In this document: one piece after another, positions 8,065-17,090 of the stretch
Layout of the letters: each line of letters starts with the position of its first letter
How positions within the stretch are numbered: the stretch's first letter is position 1
Assembly: GCA_963707665.1 (NCBI GenBank)
Contig: CAVPQU010000002.1
Span: 62,001-126,000 of the forward strand
DNA from: DATJCV01 sp963707665
GTDB lineage: Bacteria; Pseudomonadota; Gammaproteobacteria; Burkholderiales; Burkholderiaceae_D
DNA length: 64,000 nucleotides
Direction: 5' to 3'
The notes under the pieces: generated by a model
The model's database searches: none
What the model was told of the DNA's origin: nothing
The model's input: the letters and a program-made list of their open reading frames with translations, nothing else
Program-made: the position numbers and the translations under genes

Positions 8065-9225
8065 ATGGAACATACATTGGTAGCGGTGTTCGACAAGGAA
8101 AGCGAGGCGCAAGACGCGCTCAACGATCTCGTCGCCGAGGGGTTTTCTCACAGCGACATGTATATCAATGCCGCACAACAAGGCAGCATGGGGCAAACCT
8201 CATCCGCCGGCACCACCGGCACTGCCGTGGGGCAGGAGTCGATCGGCGAAAGGATCGCGTCGTTTTTCAGTGAATTGTTCGGCGGCGAGCACACTGCACG
8301 TGCGGATACGTATTCGCAAGCAATCGAGCGCGGCGGTTACGTGCTGACTCTGACGGCCAGAGACGATGAGCAGGTGGAGCGCGCGACCGAGATACTGAAT
8401 CGCCATAATGCGGTCGACATGGAAGAGCGTGAAGCGCAATGGCAAAGTAGCGATCAGACGTCCGCAGCGGGACTTGCGCCCGGTGCCGCCGCCCCGGCAG
8501 CCAGCACGCAAACGGCTGCACTTGAGACTGGCACCGTGCCTGGAGCGGGGGTGAAACAGACTGACACAGGGGCTCGGCCCCAGCGCGAATCCGAAGCCAT
8601 TCCGGTGGTGGAAGAGGAGCTGCAAGTCGGCAAGCGCATGGTCCAGCGTGGCGGTGTGCGGGTCGTGCCGCGTGTCACCGAAAAGCCGGTGCAAGAAACG
8701 GTGCAGCTGCATGACGAGCGGGTGACCGTCGAGCGCCGTCCGGTGGATCAGCCGGCCAGCGCTGCCGACACGGAAGGCTGGAAGGACCGTACGGTGGAAG
8801 TGCGGGAAATGATCGAAGAACCGGTCGTGGGCAAGACCGCGCGCGTAGTGGAAGAGGTGGTGGTCGGCAAGGAATCGCGCGACCGCACCGCAACCATCCA
8901 GGATACGGTGCGCCGCACCGATGTCGAAGTCGAGCAATTGGGTGCGCAGACCGCGCATAGCGCCACCAGTGGCACGGCGACCGACGATACCGAGTTCCGC
9001 AACCATTGGCAGAGCTCATATGCGCAGGCAGGCGGCAGGTATGAGGATTATGCGCCGGCCTATCAATACGGCAGCACGCTGGGTACAGACCAACGCTATC
9101 GCGGCCAGCAGTGGGAAGCGATCGAGCCGCAAGTGCGGGCCGACTGGGAATCGACGCATGCCGGCAATCCGTGGGAAAAAATGAGTGACGCGATCCGCAC
9201 TGGCTGGGAAAAAGTGACCAGATAG
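8065..9225 (+). CDS. YflT/general-stress N-domain fused to DUF2382 (YsnF/AvaK) protein
   Basis: A 386-residue soluble protein with TTGGAGG seven bases before ATG 8065. Residues 1-110 form a YflT/general stress protein 17M-like domain (HTLVAVFDKESEAQDALNDLV, later GGYVLTLTARDDEQVERA). After an Ala/Thr-rich linker, residues 190-295 form the DUF2382/YsnF domain with paired-strand motifs IPVVEEELQVGKRMVQRGGVRV, VTVERRPVD and EEPVVGKTARVVEEVVVGK. The C-terminal 90 residues are Tyr/Trp/Gln-rich (FRNHWQSSYAQAGG, WEKMSDAIRTGWEKV). Members are stress-induced in many soil bacteria; molecular function is unknown. Confidence 0.88.
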   Translation: MEHTLVAVFDKESEAQDALNDLVAEGFSHSDMYINAAQQGSMGQTSSAGTTGTAVGQESIGERIASFFSELFGGEHTARADTYSQAIERGGYVLTLTARDDEQVERATEILNRHNAVDMEEREAQWQSSDQTSAAGLAPGAAAPAASTQTAALETGTVPGAGVKQTDTGARPQRESEAIPVVEEELQVGKRMVQRGGVRVVPRVTEKPVQETVQLHDERVTVERRPVDQPASAADTEGWKDRTVEVREMIEEPVVGKTARVVEEVVVGKESRDRTATIQDTVRRTDVEVEQLGAQTAHSATSGTATDDTEFRNHWQSSYAQAGGRYEDYAPAYQYGSTLGTDQRYRGQQWEAIEPQVRADWESTHAGNPWEKMSDAIRTGWEKVTR

Positions 9226-9307
9226 GCCAGCGGCCGCGGTCTTTCGCCGATCGGCCGGGGCCGCGGCCACATGCGCTGCTTATGGTAGGCGGCTGGTTGA
9301 ATTCGAG

Positions 9308-9694
9308 ATGCTGAAATCGCGACTGAATGCCGACGGTACGGTCGAGCTTTCGATGGACGCCGAATCGGTGTCGTTGACGGCACGCGAAATGGATGAGCAG
9401 ATTGAGCGCCTGGCGCGGGTCCGCTCGCAGATGAGCGAGCCGGTGCCGGATGAGCCACCGCTGGTTGAAAGCGTGGTGTTCAATCCGGTTTATGTCATTC
9501 GGATGGATCACATGACCAAAGCCTGCCTGCTGCGGTTGCGGCATGGCGGCTTCGGCTGGCTCAATTTCGAGTTGCCGCCGCAGGAAGCGCTCAACATGAA
9601 ACGGACCTGGAGCGAGATCGTCTACAAGCTGGCGCTGGAGACACCCTCCACCGCCTATGATGGCCCGGAGCGGCGCAGCACCAAACCACATTGA
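9308..9694 (+). CDS. Hypothetical protein, 128 residues
   Basis: A soluble 128-residue protein with no membrane segment or signal peptide. It starts at ATG 9308 with codon use like its neighbours. The middle has a helical stretch (AREMDEQIERLARVRSQM) and a hydrophobic half (VFNPVYVIRMDHMTKACLLRLRHGGFGWLNFEL). The tail contains GPERR, a motif common at the ends of small Burkholderiales regulators. I do not recognise the family. It may be co-transcribed with the stress gene, 82 bases upstream, but a GC-rich inverted repeat at 9232-9269 lies between them. Confidence 0.6.
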   Translation: MLKSRLNADGTVELSMDAESVSLTAREMDEQIERLARVRSQMSEPVPDEPPLVESVVFNPVYVIRMDHMTKACLLRLRHGGFGWLNFELPPQEALNMKRTWSEIVYKLALETPSTAYDGPERRSTKPH

Positions 9695-9823
9695 TGATGT
9701 TGCGCTCGCCTGGCGCAAACCTCTGGCCATACTGCCCCGTCACTCCTTGAATGGAGGACGTCGATGACAACACTGGCGGTCATCGCCGCATCATTTCAGG
9801 CGGCTGGAAATCGCGGCGGCGGA

Positions 9824-9850
9824 CAGAAAAACAGCCGCTGGCGCGGCTGT
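9824..9850 (-). terminator. Intrinsic terminator for the leftward DUF3567 gene
   Basis: Read on the minus strand: a perfect 7-bp stem ACAGCCG / CGGCTGT (9850-9844 and 9837-9831) with a six-base loop, followed directly by five T (9831-9827). It lies about 100 bases past the DUF3567 stop. Confidence 0.75.
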
Positions 9851-9952
9851 CGAAGGTGGGCAGATGGCGCTCTAGTGGTGCCGGTATTGCGTCAGCCCGG
9901 CACCGTTAAAGCGAAGACTGGCCCGTTTAGCGTACTTCTCATGCCGATGGCC

Positions 9953-10210
9953 TCAGTGCAAAGTCACCGACTGGCTCATCAAGGCGTCGTATTGACCGAG
10001 GAAAGTATCGATTTCCTCGACGCCAGGTGCGCTGGCAATCAATTCCTCGACCCCCGCACGGAACGCCTGCGCCAAGTCGCCGCCGATGAAAATTTCCCGC
10101 CGGGACGGTTTGTCAACGATTTCAAAACCGCCGAAACGCAGCGCTTCCCGTTCGCTATCGCTGCCAAATTCGACGACGCTGTATTGTTCGCTGTTGTAGA
10201 TCAGGTTCAT
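9953..10210 (-). CDS. DUF3567 family protein
   Basis: An 85-residue protein: MNLIYNSEQYSVVEFG at the start, GGFEIVDKPSRREIFIGGDLAQAFRAGVEEL in the middle. This is the DUF3567 pattern, a small family largely limited to Burkholderiales with unknown function, so it also helps place the organism. It has no signal or membrane segment and probably has its own promoter in the 135-base gap behind the CobW-like gene. An intrinsic terminator follows it at 9824-9850. Confidence 0.85.
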   Translation of the reverse strand: MNLIYNSEQYSVVEFGSDSEREALRFGGFEIVDKPSRREIFIGGDLAQAFRAGVEELIASAPGVEEIDTFLGQYDALMSQSVTLH

Positions 10211-10345
10211 GTGCGCTCCTTGAATTGCGGAATGACATATCGCATTCGCCTTGTGATCAAGATGGCGTCCGAGTCGGTATTTTCAAGCCCTTGCACCCGG
10301 TCTGTATATGGCAGAACACCAAGGCGCGTCCATGCCAAAGAGTTG

Positions 10346-10732
10346 CTAAAAATTAGAGTCGAGTCGCAGCTCAGGGTTCAACTGCAGCAAGTCGCAGTAC
10401 GGCGGCTGGCACAGGAAATCACGGATCTGCGGCAGATGTTGGGTGTCGGCCAAACCGATATACAACTGCGCCGGCGCTCGGCGCAGGATGCGGTTCAAGG
10501 TCACCCGCAAGGTCAGGTTGCCAACGCAGCAGGGACAACCGGCCGCGATGCGGATGATGTGCAGATGCGGGCTGGCGACCAGTGCCGGCTCGCCGCGGCC
10601 ATCGGCCAGGCCTTCCAGCAGCGCCACCACCGGTCGCTCAGGGATGCCGGCGTACGCCGCCTGGATGGCCGTCGCAATGGCTTGTTCGCGCGCCGCCGCC
10701 TGGCCGCCGCACACCAGTGTGACCGGAGTCAT
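10346..10732 (-). CDS. Short CobW/YjiA-like GTPase-domain protein
   Basis: A 128-residue protein overlapping the ntrX stop by four bases (ATGA), so it is translationally coupled to it. The first strand and loop (VTLVCGGQAAAREQAIATA) look like a degenerate P-loop lacking the usual GKT. The GCPCCVGN motif around residues 65-72 is the CxCC metal-binding element of COG0523/CobW metallochaperones. The C-terminal CobW domain and the NKxD and SAKT-type motifs are missing, so a working GTPase is doubtful. It may be a reduced metallochaperone-like protein kept with the NtrYX operon. Confidence 0.6.
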   Translation of the reverse strand: MTPVTLVCGGQAAAREQAIATAIQAAYAGIPERPVVALLEGLADGRGEPALVASPHLHIIRIAAGCPCCVGNLTLRVTLNRILRRAPAQLYIGLADTQHLPQIRDFLCQPPYCDLLQLNPELRLDSNF

Positions 10733-11424
10733 CCGCCTTTCTTGGCAAGCTTGCCCGGTTCGACACCAAGCTGCTTCAGCTTGCGGTACAGGTGGGTGCG
10801 TTCCAGTCCGGTTTTTTCGGCGACGCGGGTCATGCTGCCGTTTTCACGCCCCAGGTGATGTTCGAAATAGGCGCGCTCGAAGTTGTCGCGTGCTTCGCGC
10901 AAGGGCAGCTCGAACGAGGCGGAGAGCCGGTGATCGACTGCTGCCAGCGTGTTCTCGGCAAGGCGCGCCACGAATGGCGTCACCGCGGCGGTCGCGACGG
11001 TGACGCTGGCGGCGGACGCCAACGGCGGCATGCGTACCGGGTGCGCCGGCGCCGGCTCGTGGTTATATGCCAGGCCGTGCTGTACCGCCTTCAACAATTT
11101 TTGCAGTGCGATCGGTTTTTCGAGGAAATTGAGCGCGCCGATACGGGTTGCCTCGACCGCGGTGTCGATGGTGGCATGCCCCGACATCATGATCACCGGC
11201 ATCGTCAGCAGGCCGTCATGCTGCCATTCCTTTAACAGCGTGACGCCGTCGGTGTCCGGCATCCAGATGTCCAGCAGCACCAGGTCCGGCGCCCCGGCGT
11301 GGCGGGCGGCACGCGCCTGTTGCGCATTTTCCGCGGTTGCCACCACATGCCCTTCGTCGCCCAGGATTTCCGAGAGCAATTCGCGGATGCCCATTTCATC
11401 ATCGACTACCAGGATATTTGCCAT
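10729..11424 (-). CDS. ntrX: NtrX-type response regulator without AAA+ domain
   Basis: A 231-residue protein. Receiver domain: VDDE near residue 6, phosphoacceptor Asp in LVLLDIWMP, and conserved Lys in LEKPI. After a Pro/Ala-rich linker the C-terminus is a Fis-type helix-turn-helix (FERAYFEHHLGRENGSMTRVAEKTGLERTHLYRKLKQLG). The sigma-54 AAA+ ATPase domain that normally lies between these parts in NtrX/NtrC is absent, so it cannot act as a canonical sigma-54 activator; direct DNA-binding control is more likely. It follows the NtrY gene and is probably phosphorylated by it. Confidence 0.88.
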   Translation of the reverse strand: MANILVVDDEMGIRELLSEILGDEGHVVATAENAQQARAARHAGAPDLVLLDIWMPDTDGVTLLKEWQHDGLLTMPVIMMSGHATIDTAVEATRIGALNFLEKPIALQKLLKAVQHGLAYNHEPAPAHPVRMPPLASAASVTVATAAVTPFVARLAENTLAAVDHRLSASFELPLREARDNFERAYFEHHLGRENGSMTRVAEKTGLERTHLYRKLKQLGVEPGKLAKKGG

Positions 11425-11515
11425 GCATGTACCTTCCTAATTTCCATTCAGCCCTTTTCAAACTTGGGGGCGTCATTGTCGATCGCCATGTAATTAATGC
11501 GAATTTGACAATTCG

Positions 11516-13782
11516 TCAAGCGACTAACTTTAACAGCAAAATCGCCACTTTTGCCCCTTTGCCGTCTGCGCGGTTGCGGATGTCGATGCGGCCGCCGTGT
11601 TCTTCGATGATTTTTTTCACCATCGCCAAGCCAAGGCCGGTGCCGCGCGGTTTGGAGGTGACGTAGGGTTCGAACGCGCGCGCCAGGATTTTGGGTGCGA
11701 AGCCGGCACCATTATCGGCAATCGACAGGCGTACCGCACTATGGGCGGCGCCATCGGCGCCCTGGTAGCGCACTTCCTCGGTGATCACGTCAATCTGCGC
11801 CGCTGCTGGCGTTGCGCCATCCTGTTCGTGCACCGCGTCCTGGGCATTCTGCAACAGATTATGGACCACTTGCCGCAACTGGGTCGCATCGCCCATGATC
11901 TTGGGCAAATCCGGCGCCAGTTGCAGCCGGATCGTACCGCGTTCGATATCGTCCAGATACAGGTTCAGGATTTCGCTGATCAGTGCATTCAGGTCCAGTC
12001 CGGTCGGCATGGCCGGCGGGGTTCGCGCATAGTCGCGGAAATCGTCCACCATGCGCTGCATCGCCGCCACCTGGCTGACGATGGTGGCAGTGCCCTTGTT
12101 CAGCAGGGCGGCGGCGGTGGCGTCCAGCTTGCCTTCCAGCTTCATCTGCAGCCGTTCGGCGGAGAGCTGGATCGGCGTCAACGGATTCTTGATTTCATGC
12201 GCCAGGCGCCGCGCCACCTCGCCCCAGGCGACCGAGCGCTGAGCCGAGATGACGTCGGAAATATCGTCGAACACCACCAGATAGCCCAGCCCATGTTCCA
12301 CCGGTAGCCGAGTGCCGCGTGCCAGCAGCGCGATGCCGTCGCCTCTCGCCGATCGCCACGGGCAATTTCGATCTGTTTTTGCCAGTGCAGCTGGCCGGCG
12401 CCGCTGCTGGCCGCGGCCGACTGCGCGCTCTGCTCGGAAAAGGCGCTGGTGACCACTTCGGAAAATCCGTGCAGGCCGCCGATTGCCGCCAGTGGCTGGC
12501 CGATATGACTGGCCACGTCTTGTTGCAGGATGCGCTCGACCGACTGATTGGAAGTCACCAGCCGGAATTCGCCGTCCAGCACCATGACGCCGGCCGACAT
12601 GTTGGCCAGCACCGATTCCAGATAGGCTTTGGCGTTTTCCAGCGCCAGCCGGTTTTTTTCGACTGCGGCGCGAGCCTCGGCCAGCTGACGCGTCATGGTG
12701 TTGAACGATTGCGTCAGCGTGCCGAGCTCATCGTTGCTGCTGCTGATCGGGCGCGGCGACAGGTCGCCTTCGGCCACGGCCTTGGTGCCTTCCGCCAGCA
12801 GCAGCAGCGGCTTGGCGAGGCCGCTGGCAATCAGGAAGGCGCTGGCGATGGCGCCGAAAATCGCCAGCAGCAGGGTCAGCGTCAGCGTCACCAGGTAAAT
12901 TTTGCGCAGGCCGGAGCGTGCCAGCGAACGCTGCTGGTATTCGCTGTAGGCTTGCCGCAGCGCTTCGGCGTTGACCGCGAGCGGGGTTGGCACCGGCTGG
13001 ATCAATTGCAGGAAACGGGCTTCGCTGCGCAGCGCCAGCGCACTGCTGGAATTCGGAATCGCCACCACTACCCGCAAACGCAGGCTGGTCGCGGCATCCA
13101 GGGCGCTCGACGCATCGGGGTCGGCAGCGGTGTCGGCGCTGCCTTCGATCGCGGCAAAGCCACGCGTCATTTGCGCCTGGCGCAGCATCGCCGCACTCGG
13201 CAATTCCGGCACCAGCGCCGCCAGCTGGGGGCCGGTCATGGCGATGATCTGGCCATTGCCACTGACGATGGTGGCTTCCTGCGCTTGGTCGCGCAGCCCG
13301 GATAATTGCCGTACCTGGGCATTGTCCGGCAGATCGGCCAGCTCGCGCGCCATCGAGCGCGCCCGATCGCTCAGATCGTGCAGCGACGAGTCGAGTGCGG
13401 AGCGCCCCAGGTTGAGACCTGATTCCAGCGCCGACTCGACCCGCACGTCGAACCAGGATTCGATCGAGCGCGACACGAACTGCACCGACACCAGGTAGAT
13501 CATCAGGCCCGGCAGGATGCCGATCACGGCAAACAGCAGCACCAGCCGCGCCATCAGGCGCGAGCCGAACTTGCCGCGCCGGTAGCGCTGGTACAGGCGC
13601 GCCAGCAGCAGCACGACCAGCGCCAGCAGGGCCGCCGCCACCAGTGCGTTCAGCCCCAGCAACCATGGATAGTGCTGGTCGAACAGGGCCGAATTCTCGG
13701 AGGCCGAGGCCAGCAGGAACAACAGGATGCCAACGATGGCTCCGCCCACCACCAGCATGTAGCGCAAGGCCCGCGTCACCAC
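11516..13782 (-). CDS. ntrY: NtrY-type sensor histidine kinase (one frameshift)
   Basis: Frame-corrected to about 755 residues. The start is GTG 13782, overlapping the DUF4390 stop (TAGTG). N-terminal half: two membrane helices, a periplasmic region, a membrane helix, a HAMP-like segment and a PAS segment. C-terminal half: H-box RRLAHEIKNPLTP (phospho-His), N-box NLLQNAQDA and G-boxes DNGAGF and GTGLGLAM. The frame breaks between about 12341 and 12350; the downstream frame resumes as GDGIALLARGTRLP. An extra GA in a GAGA run, or one lost base, would explain it. Both halves keep full domain conservation, so a sequence error is likelier than a dead gene. It probably signals to NtrX about nitrogen or redox state. 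Confidence 0.85.
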
Positions 13783-14432
13783 TATTCCACCTTGAGGTTG
13801 AAGGATTTCCAGTCGGACGACAGCCGCCAGTCGCTATTGTTCAGCGCGTTGACCTGGAACGGCTTCGGCAATTGCGCCACGTCCAGTCCCATGCGCAGCG
13901 CGACGTGATAGGTCTCACCGGTTTTCAGCGCATTTTTGTCGGCGACCACCCAGCGGTTCGGGCGCCGTACCAGCGCCAGCGCATCGTCCAGTGTATTGAA
14001 ACTTTGCTGCAGCTGGCCGGTGGCGCCGGCATGATAGCGGCGCGTCAGCACGTTGTAGGAAATGCGCACGGTTTGCGAGGTGCGGATCGCTTTTTCGTCG
14101 AACCAGTACCAGCGCGGCCGTGTGATTTCGACATCGGTCGTGAAGTACAGCGGCACGCCGCGGTTCAGTGCGTCTTCCAGTCCGTGGTTGAGGTCAAAGG
14201 AAAAGGTGGTCGCCAGCTTGTAGCCTTCGTCGCTGCTTTCCAGGCTAGCCTGGAGCAGCTCGACCTGCTCGGCGGCGCGTACGCCGGACGGCGCCAGCAG
14301 CACGCCGCCCAGCAGCAGTGTCAGCAACCATGACAGGGAAAGATGAGAGAGTCGTAGCCTCACGCGAATCCGGCCGCGGACAAATATCCGCTCAATAGGC
14401 TTGCACCAGGGGGTTGAAAAAAATACGCGCAT
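13782..14432 (-). CDS. DUF4390 exported protein
   Basis: A 216-residue protein whose ATG overlaps the rsmB stop (TGATG at 14430-14434). It has a signal/anchor helix (residues about 28-50, WLLTLLLGGVLLAPSGVRA). The mature region includes LQASLESSDEGYKLATTFSFDLNHGLEDALNRGVPLYFTTDVEITRPRWYWFDEK, the typical DUF4390 pattern. It is located between rsmB and ntrY in many Betaproteobacteria and is thought to be periplasmic; function is unknown. Genomic coupling suggests it may assist or inform NtrY sensing, but that is inference. Confidence 0.87.
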   Translation of the reverse strand: MRVFFSTPWCKPIERIFVRGRIRVRLRLSHLSLSWLLTLLLGGVLLAPSGVRAAEQVELLQASLESSDEGYKLATTFSFDLNHGLEDALNRGVPLYFTTDVEITRPRWYWFDEKAIRTSQTVRISYNVLTRRYHAGATGQLQQSFNTLDDALALVRRPNRWVVADKNALKTGETYHVALRMGLDVAQLPKPFQVNALNNSDWRLSSDWKSFNLKVE

Positions 14433-15730
14433 CAGGTTTTTTGAAACAGCGCATAAAACAGGCCGTCATGCTCGGTCGTTGCGCTGGCCGTCGGCAGCAA
14501 TTGGCCGGGCGCGTCCAGACGGCGTGCCTGGTGCCGCATGGCGAATGCCGCAGCTTGCGCCTCGGATTCCTGCGGCCACAGCGAGCAGGTCACAAACAGC
14601 AATTTACCATTGGGCGCCAGCATGCGCCAAAGATTGTCGAGGATGCGTGCCGCCAGTGTCGCCAATTGGGCACTGTCGCTCTTGCGTCGCAGCCAGCGGA
14701 TATCCGGGTGGCGGCGCACGATGCCGGAGGCGGTGCACGGCACATCGGCCAGAATGCGGTCGAACGGCATGCCGTCCCACCAGTCGTCGCGCGTTGCGTC
14801 GCCCTGTTTCAAGGTCGCAGTCAGCCCGAGGCGGCGCAGATTGTCGTCGATGCGCGTCAGGCGCGTGGCGTCGCTGTCGAGCGCCAGCAAGTCGATCTGC
14901 GCACATTCCAGCAGATGGCCGCTCTTGCCGCCGGGCGCCGCGCAGGCATCCAGCACGCGCATGCCGTCGTGCAGTTCCAGTAGCGGCGCCGCCAGCTGTG
15001 CGGCCGCATCTTGTACCGATACCAGGCCGGCTTCAAAGCCGGGAATCTGCGCTACCGGCAGCGGCCGTTGCAGGCGCACCGCGTTCGGCCCGATCTGGCT
15101 GGCGGTCAGCGCGTGCGCGGCCAGTAATTGCAAATAGTCGGCGACGCTGCCACGCCGGCGGTTGACGCGCAAGGTCAGCGGCGCCGCGCTGTTGCCGACT
15201 TCCAGGATCTGCTGCCAGTCACGCGGCCAGGCGGTGCGCGCGGCATCGATCCACCATTGCGGATAGTTCCAGCGCGCCGGCGGCGATGTGCGTGCCTGCT
15301 GCAGCAAGGCGTCGCGCTCGCGCAGGAAGCGCCGCAGCACGGCATTCACCATGCCTTTCGCCCGCGCCGTGGCCGGATCGGCAGCGGCGGCGGTGACGGT
15401 TTGATCGACCACCGTAAAGTCTTCGTACGGGAGCGCGTCAGCGGGCGCGCACATCAGCGCCAGCGCACAGCACAGCAGGCTGTGCAGAGGCAGCGGCGGT
15501 GCGCGCTCGGTCAACAGATCCAGCAGGGCTTGTGTCAATCCGAGTTGCCGCATGCTGCGATAGGCGATGTCCTGGATGGCGCCGCGTGCCGCCGTCGTGC
15601 CGCCGCCATGGGCAAATACCGTGGCGAGCGCCTGCGGCAGCGCGCTGCCGCCTCGCACCAGCGTGACCGCCTGCGCTGCCGCGGCCAGGCTGAAGGCCAG
15701 CGAATCGGGTTTCAGTACGACGCCGGGCAT
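14432..15730 (-). CDS. rsmB: 16S rRNA m5C967 methyltransferase RsmB
   Basis: A 432-residue protein with the two expected parts: an N-terminal NusB-like RNA-binding domain (residues about 1-150) and a C-terminal Rossmann methyltransferase. SAM site: DACAAPGGKSGHLLE. Catalytic cysteines: the Cys in ADVPCTASGIVRRHPDIRW and the Cys in LLFVTCSLWPQESEAQA. It methylates C967 of 16S rRNA with SAM. It is the first gene of the operon rsmB-DUF4390-ntrY-ntrX-CobW-like, with stop/start overlaps throughout the first part. Confidence 0.95.
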   Translation of the reverse strand: MPGVVLKPDSLAFSLAAAAQAVTLVRGGSALPQALATVFAHGGGTTAARGAIQDIAYRSMRQLGLTQALLDLLTERAPPLPLHSLLCCALALMCAPADALPYEDFTVVDQTVTAAAADPATARAKGMVNAVLRRFLRERDALLQQARTSPPARWNYPQWWIDAARTAWPRDWQQILEVGNSAAPLTLRVNRRRGSVADYLQLLAAHALTASQIGPNAVRLQRPLPVAQIPGFEAGLVSVQDAAAQLAAPLLELHDGMRVLDACAAPGGKSGHLLECAQIDLLALDSDATRLTRIDDNLRRLGLTATLKQGDATRDDWWDGMPFDRILADVPCTASGIVRRHPDIRWLRRKSDSAQLATLAARILDNLWRMLAPNGKLLFVTCSLWPQESEAQAAAFAMRHQARRLDAPGQLLPTASATTEHDGLFYALFQKT

Positions 15731-15980
15731 GTCGGTCTACGCGTCGGAAGCGGAGCAGGAGTGGAAAAGTCGGAAACAGTGGACAGAAACATGAAATGGG
15801 CGCGATGGAGTGAAAAGAGAAAGCCCGATTGTAGCGGCGTCGGATAAACGATGGTGCGCATCTTCTTGGCTTCAAGGATCGTGAATTAACCAAGATGACA
15901 ACATTTTGCAATGTTTGACAACGTAGAGCGTTTGTTTAATGTACCGTTACTAAAATTATTGCTATACGTAAACTTTGGCC

Positions 15981-17090
15981 ATGTTCCCCACTCTCCCCAG
16001 CCAGGCCAGCATCGCTCGCAACTGGCATCTCTACCTGTATCGGCTCGTGTTGCCGCTATTGGTGCTGTGGGGCATGGCGCAAGCATGGCAGGCTGGCGAC
16101 AGTCTGGACCTGTTTGCCGGCGCCCTGACGGCGGCGTTGTTTTTGCTGCTGTGGGGTGCGACCTGGCTGCCTGGGCCGCAGGCTGTCCGCATGCGTCAGG
16201 TGGATATCGGCGTCTCGCTGATGATCTGGGTATCGCTCGGCAACAGCCTGCTGCAGGCGACCTTGTTTCGTTCATCGGCCAGCATCGACACGTTGGCGGC
16301 TTACTTGTACTGGGCACCGTTGCTGGCAGTGTACTGGGGCATGGTGTTTCATGACCGCCGCCGCTTCGGCCTGGGCCAGGCGGTGCTGTATTACGCTACC
16401 TTCCTGATCATGGACGCGGCCGTGGTGCGGCTGGCCGGCAGGAGCCTGTTCCTGTTCGGCACCTTCCAGGCGGTGGCGCAAGCGCTGGTGGTGCTGCTGC
16501 TGGTGGCCATTTTCAGCACGCTGCATGCGCAAATGATTGAAAACGAAGCGCTGTTCCAGCGCGCCGAACACCGTGCCAATCACGATGAACTGACCGGCCT
16601 GTTGAACCGGCGCACGTTTTCCCAGCACTTGCCGGCTATCGTGCGCCGCAGCGCCGAAAAGAAACTGGAGCTATCGCTGATGCTGATCGATTTCGATCGC
16701 TTCAAGTCGATCAACGATCGCTACGGCCACAGCGTCGGCGACCAGATGCTGATGCAGGTGGCGACGCTGTTCGAGATGGGCTTGCGGCTCGATGACCTGC
16801 TGTATCGCTGGGGCGGCGACGAATTTGCCGTGATCATGCGCGACACCGATATCGACACCGCCTACAAGATAGCGGAGCGGCTACGGCAAAAGGTCGAGAA
16901 ATTCAATTTCGGGCTGGAACAGTCGATCACCATCTCGATCGGCGTGGCCAGCCTGCGTGCCGGTGAATCGCACAAGGAATTGTTCCGGCGCGCTGACGAG
17001 GCCATGCTGTCGGGTAAGCAGGGCGGTCATAATCAGGTTGAAATTGCCGTTGCCGCCGGCGTCGCCGCGCGGCCGGCCGGCGCGGCCTGA
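15981..17090 (+). CDS. Membrane diguanylate cyclase (GGDEF)
   Basis: A 369-residue protein. ATG 15981 is preferred to an in-frame TTG two codons earlier. The N-terminal half (residues about 20-190) has some six hydrophobic segments and no recognisable sensor motif; the C-terminal GGDEF domain starts at HDELTGLLNRRTF. The active loop is WGGDEF, with an RxxD product-inhibition site (RLDD) five residues before it, so it should make c-di-GMP and be feedback-inhibited. It overlaps the convergent hydrolase gene by 58 bases at its 3' end. The promoter lies in the AT-rich 15890-15975 region shared with rsmB. Confidence 0.93.
   Translation: MFPTLPSQASIARNWHLYLYRLVLPLLVLWGMAQAWQAGDSLDLFAGALTAALFLLLWGATWLPGPQAVRMRQVDIGVSLMIWVSLGNSLLQATLFRSSASIDTLAAYLYWAPLLAVYWGMVFHDRRRFGLGQAVLYYATFLIMDAAVVRLAGRSLFLFGTFQAVAQALVVLLLVAIFSTLHAQMIENEALFQRAEHRANHDELTGLLNRRTFSQHLPAIVRRSAEKKLELSLMLIDFDRFKSINDRYGHSVGDQMLMQVATLFEMGLRLDDLLYRWGGDEFAVIMRDTDIDTAYKIAERLRQKVEKFNFGLEQSITISIGVASLRAGESHKELFRRADEAMLSGKQGGHNQVEIAVAAGVAARPAGAA

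Noticed and set aside
9232..9269. GGCCGCGG inverted repeat after the stress protein gene
   Set aside because: The arms are long and GC-rich, but no T-run follows on either strand, so a terminator is not supported.
9764..10858. 364-codon plus-strand frame with GGAGG before its ATG
   Set aside because: After the first 60 codons it runs antisense to DUF3567 and the CobW-like gene, both supported on the minus strand.
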